Assembly: GCA_937919305.1 (NCBI GenBank)
Contig: CALFQW010000067.1
Span: forward strand, 1 to 14,311
Source of the DNA: an uncultured Candidatus Saccharibacteria bacterium
GTDB taxonomy: Bacteria; Patescibacteriota; Saccharimonadia; Saccharimonadales; Saccharimonadaceae
DNA: 14,311 nt
Reading direction: 5' to 3'
The notes beneath the pieces are model-generated. The model searched no databases, was not told where the DNA came from, and saw nothing but the letters and a program-made list of their open reading frames with translations. The position numbers and the translations under genes were made by a program. Positions 6,018 to 13,086 of this stretch are shown in pieces. Position 1 is the stretch's first letter, and each line of letters starts with the position of its first letter.

Positions 6018-7479
6018 GATTTGCGTTCAGCTGCGAGCGCAGCTTATCCCGGGCATGACGGGTAATGATGAGATTTAGCCATTCCTGCTTCGGCAGGGCA
6101 CTACGTTTTGTGATGACTTCGATCGTATCGCCATGCTGTAGTTTCTTTGTGAACGGTATCATCTTACCGTTTACTTTGAACCCAGTGGTGTGTTTCGCAA
6201 GATCGCTATGGATCCTGTACGCGAAGTCGAGTGGATATGCCCCTGTCGGCATATCATATATATCGCCCTTCGGTGAATAAACAAACATACGATCACCAAA
6301 GAGGTCTATTTTGAGTTGATTTGCGCTGATTTCTTTTCCTTCACTTACCTGAGTTGCCATTTCTTGCAACTGAGTAATCCAGTCAAGGTTTGCTGGCATA
6401 GAGGCGATCTTTCCTGTCTTGTATGCATCGGTTAATTTTTGCTCATTGTAGTGAAAGCTAGCCGCAAGCCCTTTTTCTGCGTACTCATGCATTGCGGTTG
6501 TTCGTATTTGAAATTCAACGAGCTGACCCTGCTCTGTCATTACCGTTGTATGCAGGCTCTGGTAGCCGTTCGGTTTTGGTCGTGCAATATAGTCTTTGAT
6601 CCTCTCGACCTGCGGTTCGTATGTATCGTGCAGTATGCTGAGTACTTTGTAGCACGTATCGATATCATCTACCACGATACGTAGAGCAATGAGGTCATAC
6701 ACATTATCAATATCGCCAACTTTTTTCAGTTTCTTGTGCAGACTATAGATACTTTTTATTCTTCCGTCTATTGTGCAGGATATATCTTCTTGCTTGAGCC
6801 GATCTGTTATATCGCTTCGAACGCGGCTCAGTTTACGGTGGCTTTTTCCGAGGTGGTCTTTGGACAGTTTCTTGAGCTTAGTAAATGTCTTAGGCCGGAG
6901 ATATGAAAAAGCTATTTCCTCTAGTTGCACGCGAACACGGCCCATATTTAATCTGTCGGCCAGCGGTGCAAAAACCTGTAGCGTCTCACGAGATATCTTA
7001 ATCTGTTTAGCAGGCGGCATATATCCGAGCGTTTGCATGTTGTGAAGCCTATCAGCGAGTTTGATGATAATAACTCGAACATCTTGGCCAACCGCTATTA
7101 ATAGTTTCGTAAGGTTGTCAGTTGTAGTAGGGAGGTAGCTGTTCAAATCCCGCATCCCAGAACGTGCCGCAGAAACTTTCGTGACTCCATCAACCAAGAA
7201 CGCTACGTCACGTCCAAATTCATTTTCTATCTCGATGAGAGAAGAATCTGTGTCTTCTATGGTGTCATGCAAAACGCCGGCTATGATCGTATCTGAATCC
7301 ATACCCCATTCCATCAGTATCGAAGCTACGCTTAGCGGGTGGGAAACGTATGGTTCACCACTCTTTCGTTTTTGCCCCTCGTGTTTTTTGGTTGCGAAGT
7401 ATACGGCGCTCTTGAGCTCGAGAAGTTGATCTTCACTGAGTACAGGCTTTGCTTGCTCGAGTAGTTGCCTTGGTTTCAT
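6004..7479 (-). CDS. RelA/SpoT homologue (HD, synthetase and TGS domains only)
   Basis: The protein makes and probably degrades (p)ppGpp, the stringent-response alarmone. Its 491 residues hold an HD hydrolase domain (His47, HDTIED at 71-76, LADRLHN at 141-147), a synthetase domain (GRIKSIYSLHKK at 239-250, YDLIALRIVV at 261-270, PKPNGYQSLHTT, and EFQIRT with Glu322), then a TGS domain at about 395-457. All hydrolase metal ligands appear present, so it is likely bifunctional. It ends about 35 residues after TGS. Full-length Rel and SpoT proteins, near 700-750 residues, continue with helical, zinc-finger and ACT domains used for ribosome sensing. The stop is inside a hairpin shared with the convergent gene. 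TATAAT ends exactly six bases before its ATG, without a Shine-Dalgarno sequence, so the mRNA is probably leaderless. Confidence 0.95.
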   Translation of the reverse strand: MKPRQLLEQAKPVLSEDQLLELKSAVYFATKKHEGQKRKSGEPYVSHPLSVASILMEWGMDSDTIIAGVLHDTIEDTDSSLIEIENEFGRDVAFLVDGVTKVSAARSGMRDLNSYLPTTTDNLTKLLIAVGQDVRVIIIKLADRLHNMQTLGYMPPAKQIKISRETLQVFAPLADRLNMGRVRVQLEEIAFSYLRPKTFTKLKKLSKDHLGKSHRKLSRVRSDITDRLKQEDISCTIDGRIKSIYSLHKKLKKVGDIDNVYDLIALRIVVDDIDTCYKVLSILHDTYEPQVERIKDYIARPKPNGYQSLHTTVMTEQGQLVEFQIRTTAMHEYAEKGLAASFHYNEQKLTDAYKTGKIASMPANLDWITQLQEMATQVSEGKEISANQLKIDLFGDRMFVYSPKGDIYDMPTGAYPLDFAYRIHSDLAKHTTGFKVNGKMIPFTKKLQHGDTIEVITKRSALPKQEWLNLIITRHARDKLRSQLNANQKTS

Positions 7480-7485
7480 CTGATT

Positions 7486-7491
7486 ATTATA
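7486..7491 (-). promoter_or_regulatory. -10 box of the RelA/SpoT gene (leaderless)
   Basis: A perfect TATAAT on the minus strand ends six bases before the ATG at 7479, the same geometry as at the PLD gene. The A of ATG is the predicted first transcribed base. No -35 is evident. Confidence 0.6.
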
Positions 7492-7549
7492 CCGAAAGAA
7501 CCGTTGTTTAATATGGAAATACTACTCCTGGTACGATGAATGCTAGTAA

Positions 7550-7558
7550 TGCTATAAT
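7550..7558 (+). promoter_or_regulatory. extended -10 promoter of the gap operon
   Basis: TGCTATAAT is a perfect extended -10 element. The predicted leader is about 36 bases and contains GAAGGGG at 7587-7593, seven bases before the GTG start. No -35 match is seen, as is common for extended -10 promoters. Confidence 0.65.
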
Positions 7559-7600
7559 GCCGATAAGCATAACTACGACAATTAAAGAAGGGGTGGGAAA

Positions 7601-8608
7601 GTGAAAAAGCGAGTAGCCATAAATGGATTTGGTCGGATAGGCCGTAATGCATTCAAGATTGCTGATGATCGAAGTGATATCGAGGTTGTAGCAATCAATG
7701 ATCTGACGGATACGAAAACACTAGCTTATTTGTTGAAGCACGATAGCAACTACGGCACATATGGCAAGGATGTCGACTTTGATGACGAGGGAATTGTAGT
7801 AGCCGGACGCCACATAAAAGTTTTAGGCCAACGTGATCCCACTGAGCTACCCTGGGAAGCGATGGGTATTGATGTTGTTATCGAGTCCACTGGTTTCTTT
7901 ACTGATGCCGAAGGGGCAGGTAAGCACATCACAGCTGGTGCAAAACGAGTTGTAATAAGCGGGCCAACCAAAAGCGATGGTGTCGACACGCTAGTTATCG
8001 GTGCAAACGAGGACGGGCTGAAGGACGCCACGCCGGTTGTTTCAAATGCAAGCTGTACGACGAATAGCCTCGGTGCAGTGATGGCTGTCCTCGATGCTGA
8101 GTTCGGTGTCACAAAATCACTACTTACAACTGTGCATAGTTATACGGCCTCACAAGCACTACAAGACGCACCGAAGAAGGACCTGAGGGAAGGTCGAAAC
8201 GCCGCTGAAAATATAGTGCCAACCAGCACTGGCGCTGCAATAGCCGTGACTAAGGCGTTGCCGCAACTCAAAGGGAAATTTGATGGCATATCTATGAGGG
8301 TGCCTACCCAAGTTGTGTCAATAAGCGATGTAGTGGCATTGCTCTCGAAAGAGGTTACGGTCGAAGAGGTTAATGATGCATTTAAGAAAGCGGCGAAAGA
8401 ACCGTATTATGAAGGGATACTCGATGTATCAGAAGAGCCTCTTGTCTCAAGCGATTACGCCGGAAACAGTCACTCGGCGACGGTAGATCTTGCTCTAACG
8501 AGAGTCGTTGGGGGTAACCTTATAAAGGTTTGTGTTTGGTATGATAACGAATGGGGCTACAGTAACAGACTCGTTGAGCTGACTGCAGATATCGCGAAAG
8601 CGTCCTGA
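7601..8608 (+). CDS. gap: glyceraldehyde-3-phosphate dehydrogenase
   Basis: This 335-residue enzyme oxidises glyceraldehyde 3-phosphate to 1,3-bisphosphoglycerate in glycolysis. The NAD domain opens with INGFGRIGR at 7-15. Asp34 in AINDLTD indicates NAD rather than NADP preference. The catalytic site is SNASCTTN with Cys152; its partner is His179 in TTVHSYT. PTSTGAA at 207-213 is the phosphate-binding loop, and WYDNEWGYSNR at 313-323 is the usual C-terminal signature. The length is normal. The GTG start at 7601 has a good ribosome binding site. The gene heads the carbon cluster, with only two bases between its TGA and the next ATG, so RpiB is likely coupled to it. Identity is not in doubt. 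Confidence 0.97.
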   Translation: MKKRVAINGFGRIGRNAFKIADDRSDIEVVAINDLTDTKTLAYLLKHDSNYGTYGKDVDFDDEGIVVAGRHIKVLGQRDPTELPWEAMGIDVVIESTGFFTDAEGAGKHITAGAKRVVISGPTKSDGVDTLVIGANEDGLKDATPVVSNASCTTNSLGAVMAVLDAEFGVTKSLLTTVHSYTASQALQDAPKKDLREGRNAAENIVPTSTGAAIAVTKALPQLKGKFDGISMRVPTQVVSISDVVALLSKEVTVEEVNDAFKKAAKEPYYEGILDVSEEPLVSSDYAGNSHSATVDLALTRVVGGNLIKVCVWYDNEWGYSNRLVELTADIAKAS

Positions 8609-8610
8609 GC

Positions 8611-9063
8611 ATGAACATATATCTCGGAGCCGACCACAATGGCTACCATCTGAAGGGTGAGTTGTTTGCGTATCTTTCGAAGCGCGGTTATGAGGTATTT
8701 GATGTTGGTGATGCAGAGTTAGATCCTGGTGATGATTTTCCTCAGTTTGCTCAAGCGGCTGCGCTGAAGGTCGTCGGCGATCCTAGCAATGAAGCGCGGG
8801 CGGTATTACTGTGCGGTGGCGGTCAAGGGATGGCAATGGCTGCTAATCGATTTCGAGGAATACGGGCGAGTGTGATATGGAATGAGAAACAAGCACGTCT
8901 AACTCGAAATGATAACGATAGTAATATTTTATGCTTGCCTTCAGATGTTCTTGATAATGAACCTGCTACCTGGCATGCTATCGTTGATACGTGGCTAAAG
9001 ACACCGTTTGCAAATGCTGAACGGTACATTCGACGAAATAGAGAGCTAGATGAGCTTGCGTAG
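8611..9063 (+). CDS. RpiB/LacAB-family sugar-phosphate isomerase
   Basis: Members interconvert ribose 5-phosphate and ribulose 5-phosphate, or related sugar phosphates. The 150-residue protein has the family's GADHNGYHLK start (Asp8, His9), the catalytic cysteine Cys68 in CGGGQGMAMAANR, and the GIRASV strand, so fold and general base are kept. Two departures stand out: CGTG of E. coli RpiB is CGGG, and the ring-opening histidine (His99 in E. coli, in RQHND) aligns with Asp101 in RNDND. Its position after gap and before the Rpe-like and transketolase genes supports ribose-5-phosphate isomerase as the job, but the altered site leaves room for another sugar phosphate. It begins two bases after the gap stop, with no clear ribosome binding site, implying translational coupling. 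Confidence 0.85.
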   Translation: MNIYLGADHNGYHLKGELFAYLSKRGYEVFDVGDAELDPGDDFPQFAQAAALKVVGDPSNEARAVLLCGGGQGMAMAANRFRGIRASVIWNEKQARLTRNDNDSNILCLPSDVLDNEPATWHAIVDTWLKTPFANAERYIRRNRELDELA

Positions 9064-9081
9064 ATACAGCTGCGCAAGTAT

Positions 9082-9087
9082 TATAAA
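9082..9087 (+). promoter_or_regulatory. -10 box before the membrane protein gene (leaderless)
   Basis: TATAAA (with an overlapping TATTAT three bases upstream) ends six bases before the ATG at 9094. There is no Shine-Dalgarno sequence. The position matches the predicted leaderless promoters elsewhere in the window. Confidence 0.45.
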
Positions 9088-9093
9088 AAGCAT

Positions 9094-9582
9094 ATGGCTA
9101 TAAAAAAGAAAAAACCAACGTCTTCTAAAGCAACGAAACAGTCTCGAAAGAAGAGAAAAGCCCCAACGATTACGCTCCATCGACTACTTGCTGAGCTATC
9201 GTTTTGGGGAACTGCGACAAGGGCACTATTATTTGGGTTTGTAGCGTTTGTAGTGTTCATGATTGCTTCGACTGAAGCGAGCACAGCTACATTGTTCGAC
9301 AACGAACTAAAGTCACTTATATATACCCTTGGTGTTTTTCTGACCCTTGATTTTGGATACGTGATGGTGGCCAGAGCTTACCCATTGATGCATTGGCTCG
9401 ATCATTTTGTTTTGTTTATTGCGGACTTGTTCGTTGCGTTCCTTTACATAGCACCAAATCTTGTTGTGAGCAGCGACATCTACGTCCGTGTCGATCCACT
9501 CACCTGGATCGTGTTTGTTCCTATATTGACGATTCCGATACGAATGCTGCTTGGTTTCTTATTTGCTGGCAGCCGTCGATAG
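9094..9582 (+). CDS. four-helix membrane protein of unknown function
   Basis: I do not recognise this 162-residue protein. It opens with a strongly basic, Lys/Ser-rich tail (residues 4-22 hold about eleven Lys or Arg), followed by four hydrophobic segments at about 42-60, 74-93, 104-125 and 136-157. The basic tail should stay in the cytoplasm and could touch nucleic acid or lipid head groups. No motif of a known transporter is visible. Its stop TAG is directly followed by the ATG of the Rpe-like gene, so translation of the two is tightly linked and it sits inside a sugar-phosphate operon. A role in sugar or phosphate handling is possible but is only a guess from position. A -10-like box six bases before its ATG suggests an internal leaderless promoter. 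Confidence 0.75.
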   Translation: MAIKKKKPTSSKATKQSRKKRKAPTITLHRLLAELSFWGTATRALLFGFVAFVVFMIASTEASTATLFDNELKSLIYTLGVFLTLDFGYVMVARAYPLMHWLDHFVLFIADLFVAFLYIAPNLVVSSDIYVRVDPLTWIVFVPILTIPIRMLLGFLFAGSRR

Positions 9583-10218
9583 ATGCCCGTCATCAGTCCT
9601 AGTGTTACGCCGACAAGTACTAACCCTCACGAGTATAGGCAACAGCTAGAAAGAATTACCCCTTTCGCATCACGCGTACAGATCGACTTGATGGACGGAG
9701 TGTTTGCTTCACCCGAGTCAATACGTCTCGGTGACGTATGGCTGCCGGAAAATATAGAAACTGATATACATCTTATGTACTCAAATCCACTGGACAGTGT
9801 AGAGGCGCTTATTCGACTTCGGCCATCGTTGATCATCGTGCACGCGGAGGCAAATGGCGATTTGCTACGAACCATCGATATCATCAAGGGTAATGGGATC
9901 CGTGCTGGAGTGGCTCTATTGCAGGATACAAAAGTCGAGACAGTGAGGCATCTCCTCGACGCACTTGATCATGTATTGATATTCGCTGGAAGCCTCGGTA
10001 CTTTCGGCGGTGTCGCAGACCTGCAGCAACTAGCAAAAGTCCAGCAGATTCGAAGTATAAAAAATAACATCGAAATCGGCTGGGACGGTGGAGCAAACGC
10101 GACAAATGTTAAAGAATTAGCAGATGCTGGAATTGATGTAATCAATGTCGGTGCTGGTATTTCACGATCTGAACATCCGGCTAAGAGTTATGAGCAACTC
10201 AGTCATCTCGTCTCGTAA
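9583..10218 (+). CDS. ribulose-phosphate 3-epimerase-like TIM-barrel protein
   Basis: Ribulose-phosphate 3-epimerase interconverts ribulose 5-phosphate and xylulose 5-phosphate. The 211-residue length and overall pattern fit: ISPSVTP at the start, QIDLMDGVF with Asp35, DIHLM with His63, IIVHAEA at 84-90, AGVALLQDT, FGG at 141-143, and WDGGANATN with Asp168. The two catalytic aspartates (35 and 168) and one metal histidine are kept. The first metal ligand, normally His in IHVDVMDG, is Gln33, and the V-PGFGGQ phosphate loop is changed to AGSLGTFGGVA. It may therefore be a diverged epimerase with altered metal use or a different ketose phosphate as substrate. Placement directly before transketolase supports the epimerase role. 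The ATG touches the preceding stop, indicating coupled translation. Confidence 0.8.
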   Translation: MPVISPSVTPTSTNPHEYRQQLERITPFASRVQIDLMDGVFASPESIRLGDVWLPENIETDIHLMYSNPLDSVEALIRLRPSLIIVHAEANGDLLRTIDIIKGNGIRAGVALLQDTKVETVRHLLDALDHVLIFAGSLGTFGGVADLQQLAKVQQIRSIKNNIEIGWDGGANATNVKELADAGIDVINVGAGISRSEHPAKSYEQLSHLVS

Positions 10219-10226
10219 AATGCTTG

Positions 10227-10235
10227 TGCTAAACT
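10227..10235 (+). promoter_or_regulatory. possible extended -10 before the transketolase genes
   Basis: TGCTAAACT has the TGn extension and four of six matches to TATAAT. It ends ten bases before the ATG at 10246, which would give a leader of only a few bases. GAAG near the ATG is a poor ribosome binding site. It may be a secondary promoter within the operon. Confidence 0.3.
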
Positions 10236-10245
10236 AGTTGAAGAT

Positions 10246-11121
10246 ATGAGTACACAGCTAACTTTAGTGCAACTTGAGCGGATGGCAGAGACCATACGAG
10301 AAGACATCATACGTATGCTCGAGAGAGCTGGTAGCGGTCACAGTGCCGGCCCTATGGACTTAGCGGACATCTTCACAACGCTTTATTTTCATACACTTAG
10401 GCATGATCCTAAGAACCCATCATGGAGCGATCGAGATATCCTGCTACTGAGTAATGGTCATTGCGTCCCAGTTCATTATGCAGCTCTGGCGCGTTCAGGA
10501 TACTTTCCTCAAGAAGAAATAATGACACTGAGACAGCTCGGGTCTCGACTGCAGGGTCACCCTGAGCGTACAAAACTACCTGGTCTTGAAAACACGTCGG
10601 GTCCGCTGGGCAGTGGCCTCAGTCAGGGTGCGGGTATGGCGTATAGCTTGAAGTACCTCGATAATCAGGCGCATCGCTGGGTGTACACCGTCATGGGGGA
10701 TGGTGAGTTAAACGAAGGAAATATTTGGGAAGCGGCCATGTTCGCGGGTAAATATAAATTACATAATCTCATAGGTATCATCGATAGGAATAACATCCAG
10801 ATAGACGGTACAACCGAAGACGTCATGCCTTTAGAAGACCTCAAGGGAAAATGGGAATATTTTGGTTGGCATGTGCAAGAGATCGATGGCAATAATATAG
10901 AGAGTATTATCGATTCTTTATCAATGGCAAGAGCAATAAGTAACCAACCGAGTGTAATCATTGCGCATACAGTTCCCGGTAAAGGCGTCTCGTTTATGGA
11001 GTATGACTATCATTGGCATGGTGGCGCTGTCGGTGTGGGTGTGCCAAATCATGATCAAGCAAAACGGGCACTGCATGATTTGAGAACACTAAAAGGCAAA
11101 ATAAAGGGCGAGCATGAATAG
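10246..11121 (+). CDS. transketolase, N-terminal (thiamine diphosphate) subunit
   Basis: Transketolase moves two-carbon units between ketose and aldose phosphates. This 291-residue protein is the first half of the enzyme, encoded separately. It shows GSGHSAGPMDLADI at 29-42, SNGHCVPVHYA at 69-79, the GPLGSGLSQGAG loop, and the thiamine-diphosphate motif GDGELNEG at 151-158 with Asp152 and, 30 residues on, Asn182 and Ile184 as Mg2+ ligands. The ending IIAHTVPGKGVSF followed by a His-rich WHGGA stretch is typical. The catalytic glutamate is supplied by the next gene, nine bases downstream, so the two products must form a complex. Two-gene transketolases are known in archaea and in several bacterial groups including CPR. 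The ATG at 10246 is the only sensible start. Confidence 0.95.
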   Translation: MSTQLTLVQLERMAETIREDIIRMLERAGSGHSAGPMDLADIFTTLYFHTLRHDPKNPSWSDRDILLLSNGHCVPVHYAALARSGYFPQEEIMTLRQLGSRLQGHPERTKLPGLENTSGPLGSGLSQGAGMAYSLKYLDNQAHRWVYTVMGDGELNEGNIWEAAMFAGKYKLHNLIGIIDRNNIQIDGTTEDVMPLEDLKGKWEYFGWHVQEIDGNNIESIIDSLSMARAISNQPSVIIAHTVPGKGVSFMEYDYHWHGGAVGVGVPNHDQAKRALHDLRTLKGKIKGEHE

Positions 11122-11130
11122 GAAGATCAT

Positions 11131-12129
11131 ATGAGTCAAATGCATTTATCTGCTGACATCGGAAAAGTAGACATAAAAAGCGAGCCAAATCGTAAAGGGT
11201 TTGGCCGAGGACTGAAGCTTGCCGGTGATGACGATACGAATGTCGTCGCCCTTTGTGCAGACCTGACGGAGTCTACTCAGATGAGTGTCTTCCGTGAGGC
11301 GCATCCCGAAAGATTTATAGAAGTTGGAATAGCTGAGCAAAACCTGGTTACCGTAGCGAGCGGCATGGCTGCAATGGGCAAAATACCGTTCACTGCCAGC
11401 TATAGTGCATTTAGTCCTGGTAGAAATTGGGAGCAGATACGGACTACAGCCTGTTTGAATGATCAGCCAGTCAAAATAGTCGGGGCACATGCTGGAGTGT
11501 CAGTTGGTCCAGACGGTGCAACACACCAGATGCTAGAGGACATAGCGCTTATGCGTGTCTTGCCAAATATGGTAGTGATAGCGCCGGGCGACAGTATAGA
11601 GGCCGAGAAAGCAACGCTTGCTATAGCAAAAAATGGGAAACCTAGCTATATACGATTGGCACGCGAAGCCAGTCCAGTTTTTACAACTAGCGAAACGCCG
11701 TTTGAAATAGGTAAAGCGTATGTTCTAAGACAAGGTTCAGACATCTCTTTATTTGGTACAGGTGTACTGACGTACCAGTGCTTGTTAGTTGCGGATATAC
11801 TCGCTGAAGAGGGGTTAGATGTTGAGGTTGTGCATGTTCCGACGATCAAACCTCTTGATGAGCAGACTATTGTGACCAGCGTAAAGAAGACAAACCTGGC
11901 GGTAACTGTAGAGGAAGCGCAAATGGCGGGCGGCTTCGGAGGTGCTATCGCCGAATTACTCTCTGAGAAGTGTCCAACTCGGCTCCATCGCATAGGGATG
12001 CAAGATAGATTTGGCGAGACTGGAAAGCCGGATGAGTTGATGAAAAAGTTTGGTTTCGATGCGAATGGTATCGCGAAAAGTGTCCGAGCCGTAATAAATA
12101 ACCACGACAGTAAAAGCAAGGAGAAGTAA
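11131..12129 (+). CDS. transketolase, C-terminal (pyrimidine-binding) subunit
   Basis: This is the second half of the two-gene transketolase, 332 residues. It begins with a short extension, then the pyrimidine-binding domain: ALCADLTEST, RFIEVGIAEQN with catalytic Glu69, which activates the cofactor held by the first subunit, and GPDGATHQMLEDIALMR at 126-142. The C-terminal domain follows (DISLFGTGVLTYQCLLVADIL, VVHVPTIKPLD, VEEAQMAGGFGGAIAELL). All parts of a working enzyme are present. The ATG at 11131 has AGGAAG five bases upstream, overlapping the previous stop codon. The stop is directly followed by the aldolase ATG. Together with RpiB and Rpe-like proteins it would interconvert pentose, hexose and triose phosphates. 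Confidence 0.95.
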   Translation: MSQMHLSADIGKVDIKSEPNRKGFGRGLKLAGDDDTNVVALCADLTESTQMSVFREAHPERFIEVGIAEQNLVTVASGMAAMGKIPFTASYSAFSPGRNWEQIRTTACLNDQPVKIVGAHAGVSVGPDGATHQMLEDIALMRVLPNMVVIAPGDSIEAEKATLAIAKNGKPSYIRLAREASPVFTTSETPFEIGKAYVLRQGSDISLFGTGVLTYQCLLVADILAEEGLDVEVVHVPTIKPLDEQTIVTSVKKTNLAVTVEEAQMAGGFGGAIAELLSEKCPTRLHRIGMQDRFGETGKPDELMKKFGFDANGIAKSVRAVINNHDSKSKEK

Positions 12130-13041
12130 ATGTCTCTATCGATAGCACAAATGCGTGATAATTGTATGAGAGCAAGGCATGCATATCAACGCGCTCGGCA
12201 ACAACATTTTGCGCTTGGAGCGTTCAATATTGATAACCAAGAGACGCTCATAGCAGTTGCTCGTGCAGCACAACATCTCAACGCACCTCTTCTTGTTGAA
12301 GTAAGCCAGGGAGAAGTAGATGCACTTGGCTTAGAGAACATCCGCGACATGGTCGATAATTACAAAGATGAGTATGGTGTTGAGATGTATGTAAACCTCG
12401 ATCATAGCCCGAGTGTAGAAGCAGCGAAACGCGGAATTGATGCGGGGTTTGAGTTTATACATATCGACGTGTCTCAAGCAAACCACGACGCAAGTGATGA
12501 AGAGATAATTGCCGCTACTCGAGAGGTGGTTGAGTACGCGAGGTTCACTGGCGCTCTCGTCGAGTCAGAGCCCCATTATTTCGGTGGAAGTAGCAATCTG
12601 CACAAAGAAACAATCGATTATGAAGAAATCAAAAAAACATTTTCAACGCCCGATGGATCTAGTGCTTTTGTGAGTGCGACGAACATCGATACATTTGCTG
12701 CTGCTGTCGGGAACTTGCACGGTAAGTATCCTGTACCTAAGGAATTAGATCTCGATCTACTACGAGAGATCCGTGAGGCTTTGCCGTGCGCTATATCTCT
12801 CCATGGAGGTTCTGGAACACCGCTACACTACTTCGAAGAGGCAGTGAAGATCGGCGTGACCAAGATAAATATCAATAGCGATATGCGCGTTGCGTTCCGT
12901 AATACTGTCGAAAAAGTACTCAAAGAGAATCCTGACGAGTTTGCATTAGTCAAGTTGATGGATGAAGTGAAGGATGCTGTGCAAGTTGTCGTTGAGGAGA
13001 AACTGAAAGCTTTTGGGGCAGTCGGTAAGGCTGTTAAATAA
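12130..13041 (+). CDS. class II fructose-bisphosphate aldolase family protein
   Basis: Class II aldolases use Zn2+ to cleave fructose 1,6-bisphosphate to two triose phosphates, or run the reverse; some also act on tagatose or sedoheptulose bisphosphate. The 303-residue protein keeps the site: GAFN at 30-33, NLDHS with catalytic Asp91 and zinc ligand His92, ESEPHYFGG with Glu145 and Glu147, GNLHGKY with His197, SLHGGSG with His225, and KININSD at 245-251, which binds DHAP phosphate. The DHSPSVEAAKRGIDAGFEFIHID region matches the family. Substrate is not fixed by sequence. AAGGAG at 12118-12123, six bases before the ATG, lies within the end of the preceding gene. It closes the run of tightly spaced genes; a new promoter follows. 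Confidence 0.93.
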   Translation: MSLSIAQMRDNCMRARHAYQRARQQHFALGAFNIDNQETLIAVARAAQHLNAPLLVEVSQGEVDALGLENIRDMVDNYKDEYGVEMYVNLDHSPSVEAAKRGIDAGFEFIHIDVSQANHDASDEEIIAATREVVEYARFTGALVESEPHYFGGSSNLHKETIDYEEIKKTFSTPDGSSAFVSATNIDTFAAAVGNLHGKYPVPKELDLDLLREIREALPCAISLHGGSGTPLHYFEEAVKIGVTKININSDMRVAFRNTVEKVLKENPDEFALVKLMDEVKDAVQVVVEEKLKAFGAVGKAVK

Positions 13042-13068
13042 TACGACCTAACGAACTTATGCTTACTC

Positions 13069-13077
13069 TGCTATAAT
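13069..13077 (+). promoter_or_regulatory. extended -10 promoter of the PfkB kinase gene
   Basis: TGCTATAAT is a perfect extended -10 element, identical to the one before gap. It ends nine bases before the ATG at 13087, so the predicted leader is only two or three bases. No Shine-Dalgarno sequence is present. Confidence 0.6.
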
Positions 13078-13086
13078 CTGTTGCAG

